Assembly (NCBI RefSeq): GCF_014653215.1
Contig: NZ_BNAI01000004.1
Location: forward strand, 62,001-126,000
Source: Pseudolysinimonas yzui
Lineage (GTDB): Bacteria > Actinomycetota > Actinomycetes > Actinomycetales > Microbacteriaceae
Direction of reading: 5' to 3'
Length of the DNA stretch: 64,000 bases
Below the pieces are notes generated by a model, which worked only from the letters and a program-made list of their open reading frames with translations, had not been told where the DNA came from and did not search any database. Below are positions 51,389 to 61,810 of this stretch, piece by piece (the first letter of the stretch is position 1; the number at the start of each line of letters is the position of its first letter). A program made the translations under genes and the position numbers.

Positions 51389-52210
51389 ATGGCCAACCCC
51401 GCTTTCAGCAACTCCCCCGCGTTCTCGGCTGTCGCAGCCCAGAAGCTCGCTGCCCGCCAGAACGGCGTCCCTCCCGTTCCGACGCCCGGACAGCTTCAGG
51501 AGCACTACGCGCTGCCGGAGGCCACTCCGGATCAGATGGAGCGGATGACCTACCAGGACACCATCTTCAAGACCCTCGCGGGCTTCGCGGTGCTGCTCGT
51601 CGGTGCCGCGATCGGCTGGGTGTTCCCGGCGCTCGCGATCGTCGGCGCCATCGCCGGCCTTGTGCTCGCGCTCGTCAACATCTTCAAGAAGAAGCCGTCA
51701 CCGCCGCTGATCCTCGCGTACGCGTTCGCGCAAGGTCTGCTCGTCGGTGGGGTGTCGATGCTGTTTTCGTCGTTCTCCGACGGCATCGTTCCGATGGCTC
51801 TGTTCGGCACGCTCGCCGTTGTCGGCGTGACCCTCGCCCTCTTCGCCAACGGCAAGGTGCGCGTCTCGAAGCGCGCGACCAAGATCTTCCTCGTCGCGAT
51901 CGTCGGCTACATGGCGTTCTCGCTCGTCAACCTCGTACTCATGATGACCGGCGTCGTCACCAGCTTCGGTGGGGTGCGCGGGATGCCGATCCCCGGTACC
52001 GACATTCCGATCGGAATCCCGCTCGGCATCCTCGTCGTGCTGCTCGCTGCCTACTCGCTCGTGATGGATTTCGACTACATCCAGAAGGGCGTGCAGACCG
52101 GGCAGCCCCGCATCTACGGCTGGACGGGCGCCTTCGGCATCATCGTCACCGTCGTCTGGCTCTACCTCGAGATCCTGCGACTGCTGTCGTACTTCCTGCC
52201 GCGTAACTGA
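51389..52210 (+). CDS. Bax inhibitor-1/YccA (YeeZ-type) membrane protein
   Basis: 273 residues: a hydrophilic N-terminal stretch (1-60) and seven predicted helices. Conserved BI-1 features include LAYAFAQGLLVGGVSMLF, the DIPIGIPLGILVVLLAAYSLVMDFDYIQKGV segment with its Asp pair, and a C-terminal YLEILRLLSYF. The family contains pH-sensitive calcium leak channels, but bacterial roles are unclear. Ends before a strong stem-loop. Confidence 0.92.
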   Translation: MANPAFSNSPAFSAVAAQKLAARQNGVPPVPTPGQLQEHYALPEATPDQMERMTYQDTIFKTLAGFAVLLVGAAIGWVFPALAIVGAIAGLVLALVNIFKKKPSPPLILAYAFAQGLLVGGVSMLFSSFSDGIVPMALFGTLAVVGVTLALFANGKVRVSKRATKIFLVAIVGYMAFSLVNLVLMMTGVVTSFGGVRGMPIPGTDIPIGIPLGILVVLLAAYSLVMDFDYIQKGVQTGQPRIYGWTGAFGIIVTVVWLYLEILRLLSYFLPRN

Positions 52211-52225
52211 CGCATCGCAACCAAT

Positions 52226-52257
52226 CGTTGGGGACTCCCGTTGCGGGGTCCCCAACG
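52226..52257 (+). terminator. Stem-loop terminator after the BI-1 gene
   Basis: CGTTGGGGAC (52226-52235) pairs perfectly with GTCCCCAACG (52248-52257); the loop can extend the stem through CCCG/CGGG. A TTT follows shortly. Strong GC hairpin 16 nt after the stop. Confidence 0.75.
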
Positions 52258-52279
52258 GCGTTTCCGGGGTGGTTGCGAC

Positions 52280-52356
52280 CGCTCAGCACCGCGCAGCGAT
52301 GACACGCCGCAGAGTTGCCAGGACACGCCGCGCCTCGCCCGGAACGGTGCTGAGCG
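52280..52356. repeat. 12-bp inverted repeat with internal direct repeat, unknown role
   Basis: CGCTCAGCACCG (52280-52291) and its exact complement (52345-52356) frame 53 nt that contain GACACGCCGC twice (52301-52310, 52322-52331; period 21 nt). It could be the folded leader or promoter region of the secreted protein gene at 52474. The rest of the 52211-52473 gap shows no gene. Confidence 0.4.
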
Positions 52357-52473
52357 CGCGTCATTCCTCACCCATCCCACCTTGCGAGCGTGGGCGGCGT
52401 CCGCAATCATGAGTCAACGTCGAGAGGCGTCGGCAGATCAGGGCGATCGGCCGTTGAGCATCAGGGACCTCAC

Positions 52474-54021
52474 ATGACCGTTCTCCTGCGCCCTCCGCGC
52501 GCCATCGTCGCAGCGCTGGTTGCTGCTCTCGCGCTGGCTCTCCTCCCGGCGTTGCCCGCCCAGGCCGTCGGCCCCGGCACTGCGACGCTCACCCTGACGC
52601 GCGGTGGTGAGCCGGTCCCGTACACCAGCCTGATCGTGTTCGGCCCCGAGGGTCCCACATTCGGCTTCGCTGACGCGGCGGGTGTTATCGCGCTCACCGA
52701 CCTTGCGCTCGGTACGTACTCGGGCACGGTCGGCGGCGGATTTGAGGACCAGCCGGCTCCCGTCTCCTTTACCTTGACCGATGCGGAACCCGCATACTTC
52801 GGCGAGGTCGAGATCTTCCCGTGGCCGTCGGGCACAGGGAGCATCGCCGGCACCGCCATCGATGCGGCGACGGGCGCCGCGCTCGAAGGCGTGACGATCA
52901 GCATGAATCAGGTCATCATCCCGAACGGCCGCTCGTTCCCGGCCCAGTACACCCCGGCCGATGGCACGTTCGCGTATGGGGATCTGCCGGCCGGCACCTT
53001 TTTGCTGTCCGCCTACCTCCCGGGATACTTCACCGTCATGACGCAAACCGTCGAACTCGCCGATGGGGAAGCCGCCGTCGTCCCGATCTCGCTCATCGCG
53101 CGCGACGCCGCGATCACCGGCCGCGTCGTCGATGGCGAGGGCTCGGGCGTCGAAGGCGTCATCGTGTCGGCACAATCCGGAACCAACGCCGACGCCGCAA
53201 CGACGGATGCCGACGGCTACTACACGATCACAGCGCTGGGTATCGGAACCTGGTCACTCGGCCTCGGAGGCTCGGGGTGGCCGTGGAACTACACCTCGGT
53301 GGAGGTTGAGCTCGACTCGGGCGAGACGCTGACCGCGCCCGATCTCGTTGCGGTCCCACGCACGACCGGCAGCATCAGCGGTCTGGTGGCGGGCAGCGAC
53401 CAGACCCCCGAGTGGGCGGGGCTCGCCGACATTTGCGTGCAGGTCGTCGAGGCTGACGGCGCTGTTGTCGGCGCGGCGTTCACGACGACACCCGATGGCT
53501 ACTTCTTCTTCGACTCGATCGCTCCGGGCGACTACTCGGTGCTCTTCGAAGACTGCGACGCGGCCCGCATCCCGCACTACGCGACCACCTACCTCGGCGG
53601 TTCTGCGACGATCGCTGGCGCGACGATTGTCACGGTCGACTCACAGGCGGATGTCTGGCTCGACTACACCTTCATCGACCGGCAGACGGCCGCCCCGGAG
53701 CCCGAGCACGACGCAACGCCGGTGCTCAGGCACGACCTCGATGCGGCCGACGAGGACCTGATCGAGGCGCCCTCCGCGATTCGCCGCGATGAGACCGCCG
53801 AGGTCGTCGTCGGCACGGAGTACGCCGGCCAGTGGGTGTCGGCCTGGCTGCACTCGCACCCGACGCAGTTGGGCGAGTGGCACCAGGTTTCGCCGGAGGG
53901 CACGATCGAGGTCACCGTCCCGACGAACCACCCGCTCGGCATCCACGAGCTGGTGGTTCAGGATGCCGACGACGCCGTCATCGGCTGGACCGACCTGCGG
54001 GTGCTGCAGCGGGTCAGGTGA
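52474..54021 (+). CDS. Secreted protein with carboxypeptidase-regulatory-like repeats
   Basis: 515 residues. A Sec signal peptide (MTVLLRPPRAIVAALVAALA, cleavage likely after LPAQA, about residue 30) and no lipobox, LPXTG or C-terminal helix, so it is probably released. The mature part holds several CarboxypepD_reg-like beta-sandwich units (for example GSIAGTAIDAATGAALEGV, ITGRVVDGEGSGVEGV, GSISGLVAGSDQTP), and ends with a different all-beta part. Likely binds surfaces or carbohydrate. Somewhat less GC-extreme third positions than neighbours hint at faster evolution or transfer. Confidence 0.82.
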   Translation: MTVLLRPPRAIVAALVAALALALLPALPAQAVGPGTATLTLTRGGEPVPYTSLIVFGPEGPTFGFADAAGVIALTDLALGTYSGTVGGGFEDQPAPVSFTLTDAEPAYFGEVEIFPWPSGTGSIAGTAIDAATGAALEGVTISMNQVIIPNGRSFPAQYTPADGTFAYGDLPAGTFLLSAYLPGYFTVMTQTVELADGEAAVVPISLIARDAAITGRVVDGEGSGVEGVIVSAQSGTNADAATTDADGYYTITALGIGTWSLGLGGSGWPWNYTSVEVELDSGETLTAPDLVAVPRTTGSISGLVAGSDQTPEWAGLADICVQVVEADGAVVGAAFTTTPDGYFFFDSIAPGDYSVLFEDCDAARIPHYATTYLGGSATIAGATIVTVDSQADVWLDYTFIDRQTAAPEPEHDATPVLRHDLDAADEDLIEAPSAIRRDETAEVVVGTEYAGQWVSAWLHSHPTQLGEWHQVSPEGTIEVTVPTNHPLGIHELVVQDADDAVIGWTDLRVLQRVR

Positions 54022-54027
54022 CCCGCG

Positions 54028-55601
<1,574 letters not shown>

Positions 55602-55605
<4 letters not shown>

Positions 55606-56033
55606 GCGGTGGCCTCCACGGGCTGGGCTTTGGCGATCTCCTCGCGCACCCACCGGGGCACCGAGAACTCGAAGAAGAACGACAGCAGCGGGATGATGCC
55701 GCCGAGCGCGATGAACAGGAACCGCGCGAACGACCAGCGGGTGAACCGCCACAGCAGGAAGTCGAGGGCGAGGTAGACGACATAGAGCCAGCCGTGCGTC
55801 GTGAGGATGATCAGCGACACGTTGAGCGAGCCCCGCTCCTCGATCAGCTCACGCGGGGTGAGCCCGAAGCCGTAGGCATCCGAGTACTCGATGTCGACTC
55901 CGAAGCCGTAACGCGCCACCATCATGACGACGAGCAACAGCAGGAAGACACCGGTGACGATCGCCGAGACGCGGAACAGCCTCAGAACGAGGCGGATGCG
56001 GGGGACGTCGTCTGCGGCGAGTCCGAGGGGCAT
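55602..56033 (-). CDS. DUF3817 membrane protein
   Basis: 143 residues with three hydrophobic helices, containing [16 protein letters not shown], typical of the DUF3817 family of actinobacterial membrane proteins of unknown function. Members are often next to guaA, as here (4-nt overlap). ATG at 56033 is 6 nt after a perfect TAGACT -10. Confidence 0.85.
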
Positions 56034-56039
56034 GACCCC

Positions 56040-56045
56040 AGTCTA
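56040..56045 (-). promoter_or_regulatory. -10 element of DUF3817-guaA (leaderless)
   Basis: Consensus TAGACT on the minus strand, 6 nt before the ATG and overlapping the SURF1 stop codon (56043-56045). Confidence 0.65.
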
Positions 56046-56792
56046 CGGAGCCGCCAGCTGCTCGGCTCGCTCCACGGCATCCCGAACCAGGCGGTACCAG
56101 AGGTAGATCGCGAAACCCGCGAACAGCGCCCACTCGATCGCGTAGAACGCGTTGAGCAGGTTGAGCGTGACCTCGCGTTCGGGCGCGTCGGCGCGGATCG
56201 GGTCGAGGCCGGGGAGCGGCTCGGCGAGCACCAGGTACCCGCCGTACACCGGCCCGGGCTCGGCCCAGAGGTTGACCAGTTCGGCGACCGCGAGCGCGCT
56301 GCGCTCACCCTCCTCGAAGTTCGACGACTGCGGCTCCTCGCTCGGCAGGTAGCGGCCGATCCACTCGGCCCGGTCGAGATCGGATGCCGTCGGCTCGCGG
56401 TCCGCCGACCAGCCCAGTGCCACGGCGAGGGACACCCCCTGGTCGGTGACGAGATGCCCGACCAACCAGGTTCCGCGTTCTCCCCGACCGTTGTCGCGGC
56501 CGGTCAGCACGACGAAGTCACCGGGCACGAAGCCACCCGACACGGTGACCGTACGGCCCTGCTGGGCATCCGTCACCCCGCTGCCCGGCTCGGCGATCTG
56601 ATCGAGGGGCACCACCGTCTCGGTGTCGATCTCGACGACCTGCGCGTTCTCGAGACTGCGGTCGAGTTGCCATTGCCCGAGCGCCGCGAACGCCGCCGCG
56701 ATCGCGAGGGCCAGCACGAGGGCCGCGATCCACCGGGGCGTGCGCGCCGTCGCCCAGAAGCGCGAGGACAGGGATGTCGACGTGGTGCTCAA
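56043..56792 (-). CDS. SURF1-family protein
   Basis: 249 residues with one helix near each end (about 18-38 and 220-240) and an extracytoplasmic middle, the SURF1 layout. SURF1 helps assemble aa3-type cytochrome oxidase, likely by haem a delivery. GQWQLDRSLENAQ and the ALFAGFAIYLWYRLV tail fit. The start appears to be TTG at 56792 in a TTGA overlap with the antiporter stop, implying translational coupling; ATG alternatives downstream would lose the first helix. Confidence 0.85.
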   Translation of the reverse strand: MSTTSTSLSSRFWATARTPRWIAALVLALAIAAAFAALGQWQLDRSLENAQVVEIDTETVVPLDQIAEPGSGVTDAQQGRTVTVSGGFVPGDFVVLTGRDNGRGERGTWLVGHLVTDQGVSLAVALGWSADREPTASDLDRAEWIGRYLPSEEPQSSNFEEGERSALAVAELVNLWAEPGPVYGGYLVLAEPLPGLDPIRADAPEREVTLNLLNAFYAIEWALFAGFAIYLWYRLVRDAVERAEQLAAP

Positions 56793-58156
56793 TACTCCGG
56801 GTCCCTCTCGCGCTGCGGCGTGGTCTCGTCGTCGGTCGTCGGCTGAGGTGTCGGGAACTCGCCGGCGGCGATCTCCATCGCGGGTTCGTCGTCGTCCACC
56901 CCGCCGGCCATCGCCAGCTCGGCGAGGGCGAACTCGCGGTCACGCTCCGCGTCGACCCGGCGCGCCCGGCGCGCCGTCGGCCCGAGCGAACCGAGCCGCT
57001 CGGAGTTGACGGCGAGCACCGGACCGATGATCGCCATCGAGAGCACGTACAGCCCGGCGAACGGGGTGAGCCGTGGATCGAGCCCGGCCGCGGCGGCGAG
57101 CGTCGCGAGGATGAGCGTGAACTCGCCGCGGTTGTGCAGCATCGTCGACACGTTGAGCCCCTGCGCCGCCGTGAGACCGTTCAACCAGGCGATGAGCTGA
57201 CCACCGGCGGTGTTGACGACGAGCGTCATGACGACCGCGACCGCGACCGGCGCGACGACCTCGCCGAACGTCGACGGGTCGAGCGCGAGACCGAAGTTGA
57301 GGAAGAAGAAGGCAGCGAAGACGTCACGCAGTGGCAGCGTGAGCGCCTCGATGCGGGCCTTGTGCCGCGTGGCGCCGAGCACCAGGCCGATGAGGAACGC
57401 CCCGATCGCGTCGGACACCCCGAGCACCTCACCCAGGCCGCCGAAGCCGAGCGCCAGGCCGAAGAACGCGATCGTGAACAGCTCGTCGTCGCGGGTGCCG
57501 ACCAGCCGCGAGATGAGGCGGCCCCCGAAGCGGGCGATCACGAACATCGCGATCAGGAAGGCGAACGCCGTGGCGAGTTGCACCACGATCGGCCACACCT
57601 CGGTCTCGCCGCTCAGCACGACCGACACGATCGCGAGGTACACCGCGATGAAGACATCCTCGACGACGGCGATGCCGAGAATCGTCGGGGTCTCCTGGTT
57701 CGCCAGGCGCCGCAGTTCGATGAGCAGCTTCGTGATGATCGCACTCGACGACATCGCCGTCATCCCGGCGATGATGAGCGCCTCGCGGGCCCCCCAGCCG
57801 ACGAGCCAGCCGAACACGAAGCCGGTGCCCATGTTGATCGCGATGCGGGTGCCACCCGAGATGAGCAGGCGCTTCGCGTTGCCGAAGAACTCCTCGGTGT
57901 CGAACTCCAACCCGAGCGAGAACAGCAGGAAGATCAGCCCGAAGACCGCGATGAGCTCGACATCGCCCGGCTGGAAGTTGAGGAACGGGATCCACTCGAA
58001 GTTCGGGCTCGCGATGAGTCCGACGATCATGTAGATCGGGATCGCCGGCAGGCCGATGCGTTTGCCGAGACGTCCGAGGCCGTAGGCGAGAACGAAAAGA
58101 ACGCCGAGCGTGATGAGTTCGACGCCCAGCCCGTCGGAGTGCACGGCCAGGTGCAT
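56789..58156 (-). CDS. Cation:proton antiporter, CPA2/KhtU-like
   Basis: 455 residues, about 12-13 helices up to residue 400 and a charged cytoplasmic tail. Family features include GLPAIPIYMIVGLIASP, the GMTAMSSSAIITKLL helix and FGLALGFGGLGEVLGVSDAIGAFLIG. It probably exchanges K+ for H+. The KhtT-like regulator gene lies one base upstream, the same arrangement as Bacillus khtTU. Tail contains many Asp/Glu/Pro. Confidence 0.92.
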   Translation of the reverse strand: MHLAVHSDGLGVELITLGVLFVLAYGLGRLGKRIGLPAIPIYMIVGLIASPNFEWIPFLNFQPGDVELIAVFGLIFLLFSLGLEFDTEEFFGNAKRLLISGGTRIAINMGTGFVFGWLVGWGAREALIIAGMTAMSSSAIITKLLIELRRLANQETPTILGIAVVEDVFIAVYLAIVSVVLSGETEVWPIVVQLATAFAFLIAMFVIARFGGRLISRLVGTRDDELFTIAFFGLALGFGGLGEVLGVSDAIGAFLIGLVLGATRHKARIEALTLPLRDVFAAFFFLNFGLALDPSTFGEVVAPVAVAVVMTLVVNTAGGQLIAWLNGLTAAQGLNVSTMLHNRGEFTLILATLAAAAGLDPRLTPFAGLYVLSMAIIGPVLAVNSERLGSLGPTARRARRVDAERDREFALAELAMAGGVDDDEPAMEIAAGEFPTPQPTTDDETTPQRERDPEY

Positions 58157-58157
58157 C

Positions 58158-58688
58158 TCAGCCTCCGGGCGGCGCGGAGTGCTCCGCCGGGGCCTTGGTG
58201 AACTCCCCCGTGCGGAAGAACTGGAACGCCTTCGCCACCTTCTCGGGGGCACCGGCCACGACGAGGGTGTCGCCCGGGAAGACCTTGAAGTCACCGTCGG
58301 GGGCCGGGTTCGCCGACTCCCCGCGCACGACGGCGACGACCGTCACCCCGGGAAGGCCCTTCGTGGTGAGCGAGCCGAGCTGCTGCCCGGCGATGTGGTG
58401 GTCGTAGTCGACCGGGAACCAGTCGATGCTCAGCCCCGGGATCTGGTCCATGCCCGACAACGACTCGGTGATGCGGGTGCCGCCGAGCAGTTCCGCGAGC
58501 GTGTGGGCCTCGTCTTCGTCGAGCCGCAACGACACCTTACGGCTGTCGCCGTCTTCGGCATCTGCGAACGTGATGAGGTCGCTGTGCCCCGACCGGTGCG
58601 TGATCACCCCGACCTTGCCGCCGTCATCCGTGACGAAGGTGTGCAGCACCCCGACCCCGGGGAGCTTGACCCGCCTGACATCGACCAT
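58158..58688 (-). CDS. Antiporter regulatory subunit, KhtT-like with RCK_C domain
   Basis: 176 residues: an N-terminal part (1-85) and a C-terminal TrkA_C/RCK_C domain (about 90-165; IDWFPVDYDHHIAGQQLGSL, GDFKVFPGDTLVVAG). KhtT-type proteins gate the antiporter in response to nucleotide, pH or K+. ATG at 58688 stands 6 nt after a consensus TAGACT. First gene of a three-gene operon with the antiporter and SURF1. Confidence 0.9.
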   Translation of the reverse strand: MVDVRRVKLPGVGVLHTFVTDDGGKVGVITHRSGHSDLITFADAEDGDSRKVSLRLDEDEAHTLAELLGGTRITESLSGMDQIPGLSIDWFPVDYDHHIAGQQLGSLTTKGLPGVTVVAVVRGESANPAPDGDFKVFPGDTLVVAGAPEKVAKAFQFFRTGEFTKAPAEHSAPPGG

Positions 58689-58694
58689 GGGTCG

Positions 58695-58700
58695 AGTCTA
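58695..58700 (-). promoter_or_regulatory. -10 element of the KhtT-KhtU-SURF1 operon (leaderless)
   Basis: Consensus TAGACT on the minus strand, 6 nt before the ATG at 58688, in the 23-nt gap after glpD. Confidence 0.65.
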
Positions 58701-58711
58701 CGAGCGCACGG

Positions 58712-60433
58712 TCAGACGATGTCGGGGGCGCCGAGCCGCACGCGGTCGGCCGACACATCGTCGGGTTGTTCCTGGCTGGCTCGCTCGGCTTCGACCCGCT
58801 TCTCGTAGAGGGCGACCTCGCGATCGATGCGGGCGGCATCCCAGCCGAGCGCACCGCCCATGAGGGCTGCCGCGACGGGCGCCGCCGCGACGCCGCGGTC
58901 CCATGCCTCGATCGAGATGCGCGTGCGGCGGGCGAGTACGTCATCCAGGTGCAGCGCACCCTCGTGGGTCGCCGCGTAGACGACCTCCGCACCGATGTAG
59001 TCGTCGGCTCCGGGCAGCGGGTCGGCCAGATCGGGGCGGGAGCGGATGAGGTCGAGCAGCTCGTCGGTCATCACGCCGTAACGGTTCAGCAGGTGCTCGA
59101 CGCGCACCCGGTGCACGCCGTACGCCGTCGCGATCTTGTGGCGCTTGTTCCACGCCGCCTGGTAGCCCTCCGCGCCGAGCAGGCCGATGTTCTCGGTCAC
59201 GCTCTCGGAGATCACGCCGTCGAGCGCGCGCACCGCTTCGTCGACGGCATCCTTCGCCATCACGCGGTAGGTGGTCCATTTGCCGCCGGCCACCACGACG
59301 AGGCCGGGAACGCTGTGCGCGACGATGTGCTCGCGGCTGAGCTTGCTGGTCTCCTCGCTCTCGCCGGCGAGCAGCGGTCGCAGGCCCGCGTACACCCCCT
59401 CCACGTCGTCGCGGGTGAGTTTCGTGGCGAGCACCGAGTTGACGTGTTCGAGCAGGTAGTCGATGTCGGCCGCCGTCGCCGCCGGGTGCGCCTTGTCGAG
59501 GTCCCAGGTGGTGTCGGTCGTGCCGATCAGCCAGTGCCGGCCCCACGGGATGACGAACAGCACGCTCTTCTCGGTGCGCAGCAGCAGCCCGAGCTTGCTC
59601 TGGAATCGGTCGCGCGGCACCACGAGGTGCACGCCTTTGCTCGCACGCACCTTGAACTGGCCGCGCTCACCGACCATGGCCTGGGTGTCGTCGGTCCAGA
59701 CGCCGGTCGCGTTGACGACCTGCTTCGCGAGGATCTCGAACTCCTCGCCGGTCTCCTTGTCGAGCGCCCGCACGCCGGTGACCCGCTGCCCGACCTTGAG
59801 GAACCCGATCACCTCGACGCGGCTCGCGACGTGGGCTCCGTAGAAGGAAGCGGTGCGGGCGAGGGTCGCGACGTACCGCGCGTCGTCGACCTGGGCGTCG
59901 TAGTAGGTGAGCCCGCCGGTGAAGGCGTCGGGATGCAGACTCGGCGCCGCACGCAACAGCTGCCGCCGGGTCAGGTGCCGGTGATGCGGAACCCCCGGCG
60001 GCCGCAGCCCGGTGTACGAGAACGCGTCGTACAGCAGCATCCCGGCCCCGACGTAGGCGCGCTCGAACGGACCCTTTGTGAGCGGGTACAGGAACCGCAC
60101 CGGCTTCACCAGGTGCGGGGCGAGCCGCTGCAGCAGCAACCCGCGCTCCATCAGCGCCTCGCGCACGAGCCGGAAGTCGAGCTGCTCCAGATAGCGGATG
60201 CCGCCGTGCACCAGTTTGCTGCTGCGGCTGCTCGTGCCGGAAGCCCAGTCTCGGGCCTCGAGCAAGCCGGTGCGCAGGCCGCGCGTCACCGCGTCGAGTG
60301 CCGCCCCCGTGCCGACGATCCCCCCGCCGATCACCAGGATGTCGAGCTCCTTCGCGCGCATGTTCGCGATCGCGGAGGCACGCTCGTCGGGGCCGAGGCG
60401 GTTCGAGCGGGTGACGGTCTTCCGGGGGATCAT
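58712..60433 (-). CDS. glpD: Glycerol-3-phosphate dehydrogenase GlpD
   Basis: Membrane-associated FAD enzyme of 573 residues that oxidises glycerol-3-P to DHAP and feeds electrons to quinones. FAD motif ILVIGGGIVGTGAALDA (32-48), then ARDWASGTSSRSSKLVHGGIRYLE, and a C-terminal DAO_C domain with VEHLLNRYG. ATG at 60433, two bases after guaB3; a start at MRAKELD (residue 25) is possible. Links to the GlpF and GDPD genes by metabolism, not position. Confidence 0.95.
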   Translation of the reverse strand: MIPRKTVTRSNRLGPDERASAIANMRAKELDILVIGGGIVGTGAALDAVTRGLRTGLLEARDWASGTSSRSSKLVHGGIRYLEQLDFRLVREALMERGLLLQRLAPHLVKPVRFLYPLTKGPFERAYVGAGMLLYDAFSYTGLRPPGVPHHRHLTRRQLLRAAPSLHPDAFTGGLTYYDAQVDDARYVATLARTASFYGAHVASRVEVIGFLKVGQRVTGVRALDKETGEEFEILAKQVVNATGVWTDDTQAMVGERGQFKVRASKGVHLVVPRDRFQSKLGLLLRTEKSVLFVIPWGRHWLIGTTDTTWDLDKAHPAATAADIDYLLEHVNSVLATKLTRDDVEGVYAGLRPLLAGESEETSKLSREHIVAHSVPGLVVVAGGKWTTYRVMAKDAVDEAVRALDGVISESVTENIGLLGAEGYQAAWNKRHKIATAYGVHRVRVEHLLNRYGVMTDELLDLIRSRPDLADPLPGADDYIGAEVVYAATHEGALHLDDVLARRTRISIEAWDRGVAAAPVAAALMGGALGWDAARIDREVALYEKRVEAERASQEQPDDVSADRVRLGAPDIV

Positions 60434-60435
60434 CC

Positions 60436-61557
60436 TCAGCCTCGGTGGTAGGGGGCGATGACGACCTCGACCCGCTGGAACTCCTTGAGGTCGGAGTAGC
60501 CGGTCGTGGCCATCGACCGCCGGAGCGCACCGATCAGGTTCACGCGTCCGTCGGCGGTGTCTGCGGGGCCGAAAAGCAGCTTCTCGAGCGGCGCGACCGT
60601 TCCGACCTCGACGCGGTGCCCCCGAGGCAGCTCCGGATGCCGGGCTTCCGACCCCCAGTGCCAGCCGCCGCCGGGTGCTTCCTCGGCACGGGCGAGAGTC
60701 GAACCGAGCATGACGGCATCGGCTCCGACCGAGATCGCCTTCACGATGTCGCCGCTCGTGCCGAGCCCACCATCCGCGATGACGTGCACGTAGCGTCCCC
60801 CGGATTCGTCGAGGTAGTCGCGGCGCGCGCCCGCGACATCCGCCACCGCCGTCGCCATGGGCGCGTGGATGCCGAGGCTGGTGCGGGTGGTGCTCGCGGC
60901 ACCTCCGCCGAACCCGACGAGTACCCCCGCGGCGCCGGTGCGCATGAGGTGCAGCGCCGCCGTGTACGTGCTGGCGCCGCCCACGATGACCGGCACGTCC
61001 AACTCGTAGATGAACTTCTTCAGGTTCAGCGGCTCGACGCCCTTGCTCACGTGCTCGGCGGACACGGTGGTGCCGCGGATCACGAACAGGTCGACGCCCG
61101 CGTCGATGACGGTCTTGTAGTGCTCCTGCGTGAGCTGCGGGCTGAGCGCCCCGGCGACCGGAACCCCCGCCGCCCGGATCTCGGCGATCCGCGACTTCAG
61201 CAACTCGGGCTTGATGGGCTCGGCGTAGATCTCCTGCAGGCGCTTCGTCGCGCCCTCCGCCTTCAGGCCGCAGATCTCCTTCAGAACCTTGTCGGCATCC
61301 TCATACCGCGTCCAGACGCCCTCGAGGTCGAGCACGCCCAAGCCGCCGAGCTTGCCGATCGCGATCGCGGTCGCCGGGCTCACCACGGAGTCCATCGGCG
61401 CCGCGAGCACCGGGATGTCGAAGGTGAACGCGTCGATCGTCCACGAGACGCTCACGTCGTGCGGGTCGCGGGTGCGCCGACTCGGCACCACCGCGATGTC
61501 GTCGAACGCGTAGGCCCGCCTGGCTCGCTTGGCCCGCCCGATCTCGATGTCGCTCAC
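60436..61557 (-). CDS. guaB3: GuaB3-family IMP dehydrogenase-related protein
   Basis: 373 residues of the IMPDH/GMPR barrel without CBS domains. Phosphate-site and flap regions are recognisable (VIADGGLGTSGD; RRSMATTGY at the end), but the loop that holds the catalytic Cys in GuaB (GSICTT) reads GFGGGAASTTRTSLG, with no Cys. This is the actinobacterial GuaB3 pattern; activity is debated across the group. GTG start at 61557 behind TAGGCT at 6 nt. Confidence 0.9.
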   Translation of the reverse strand: MSDIEIGRAKRARRAYAFDDIAVVPSRRTRDPHDVSVSWTIDAFTFDIPVLAAPMDSVVSPATAIAIGKLGGLGVLDLEGVWTRYEDADKVLKEICGLKAEGATKRLQEIYAEPIKPELLKSRIAEIRAAGVPVAGALSPQLTQEHYKTVIDAGVDLFVIRGTTVSAEHVSKGVEPLNLKKFIYELDVPVIVGGASTYTAALHLMRTGAAGVLVGFGGGAASTTRTSLGIHAPMATAVADVAGARRDYLDESGGRYVHVIADGGLGTSGDIVKAISVGADAVMLGSTLARAEEAPGGGWHWGSEARHPELPRGHRVEVGTVAPLEKLLFGPADTADGRVNLIGALRRSMATTGYSDLKEFQRVEVVIAPYHRG

Positions 61558-61563
61558 CCGTCG

Positions 61564-61569
61564 AGCCTA
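61564..61569 (-). promoter_or_regulatory. -10 element of guaB3-glpD (leaderless)
   Basis: TAGGCT on the minus strand, 6 nt before the guaB3 GTG; no Shine-Dalgarno. Confidence 0.6.
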
Positions 61570-61606
61570 CCGGCGGGGGCGCCGATGCCGGGGTCGGGCG
61601 CTGCGG

Positions 61607-61810
61607 TCAGGCGCCGAGCAGAAGCAGCACGTGGTAGAGCACGTAGACCGGCCAGACCGCGGCCTGAAGCAGGCCGAGGATCACCGACCAGAAGCCGCCG
61701 TCCGACTCCGAGATGAAGTAGATCGCGGCCCCGATGTACGCCATCAGGAACACGACACCCCACGGCCCCGCGCGTTCGACGACGCGCACCCGGCCGTCTG
61801 CGCCCGCCAT
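61607..61810 (-). CDS. Small membrane protein, unknown
   Basis: 67 residues with two hydrophobic helices separated by a short SESDGG loop: VVFLMAYIGAAIYFI and ILGLLQAAVWPVYVLYHVL. The ATG shares one base with the stop of the DUF805 gene (TGATG), so it is translationally coupled. No family recognised with confidence. Confidence 0.7.
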   Translation of the reverse strand: MAGADGRVRVVERAGPWGVVFLMAYIGAAIYFISESDGGFWSVILGLLQAAVWPVYVLYHVLLLLGA

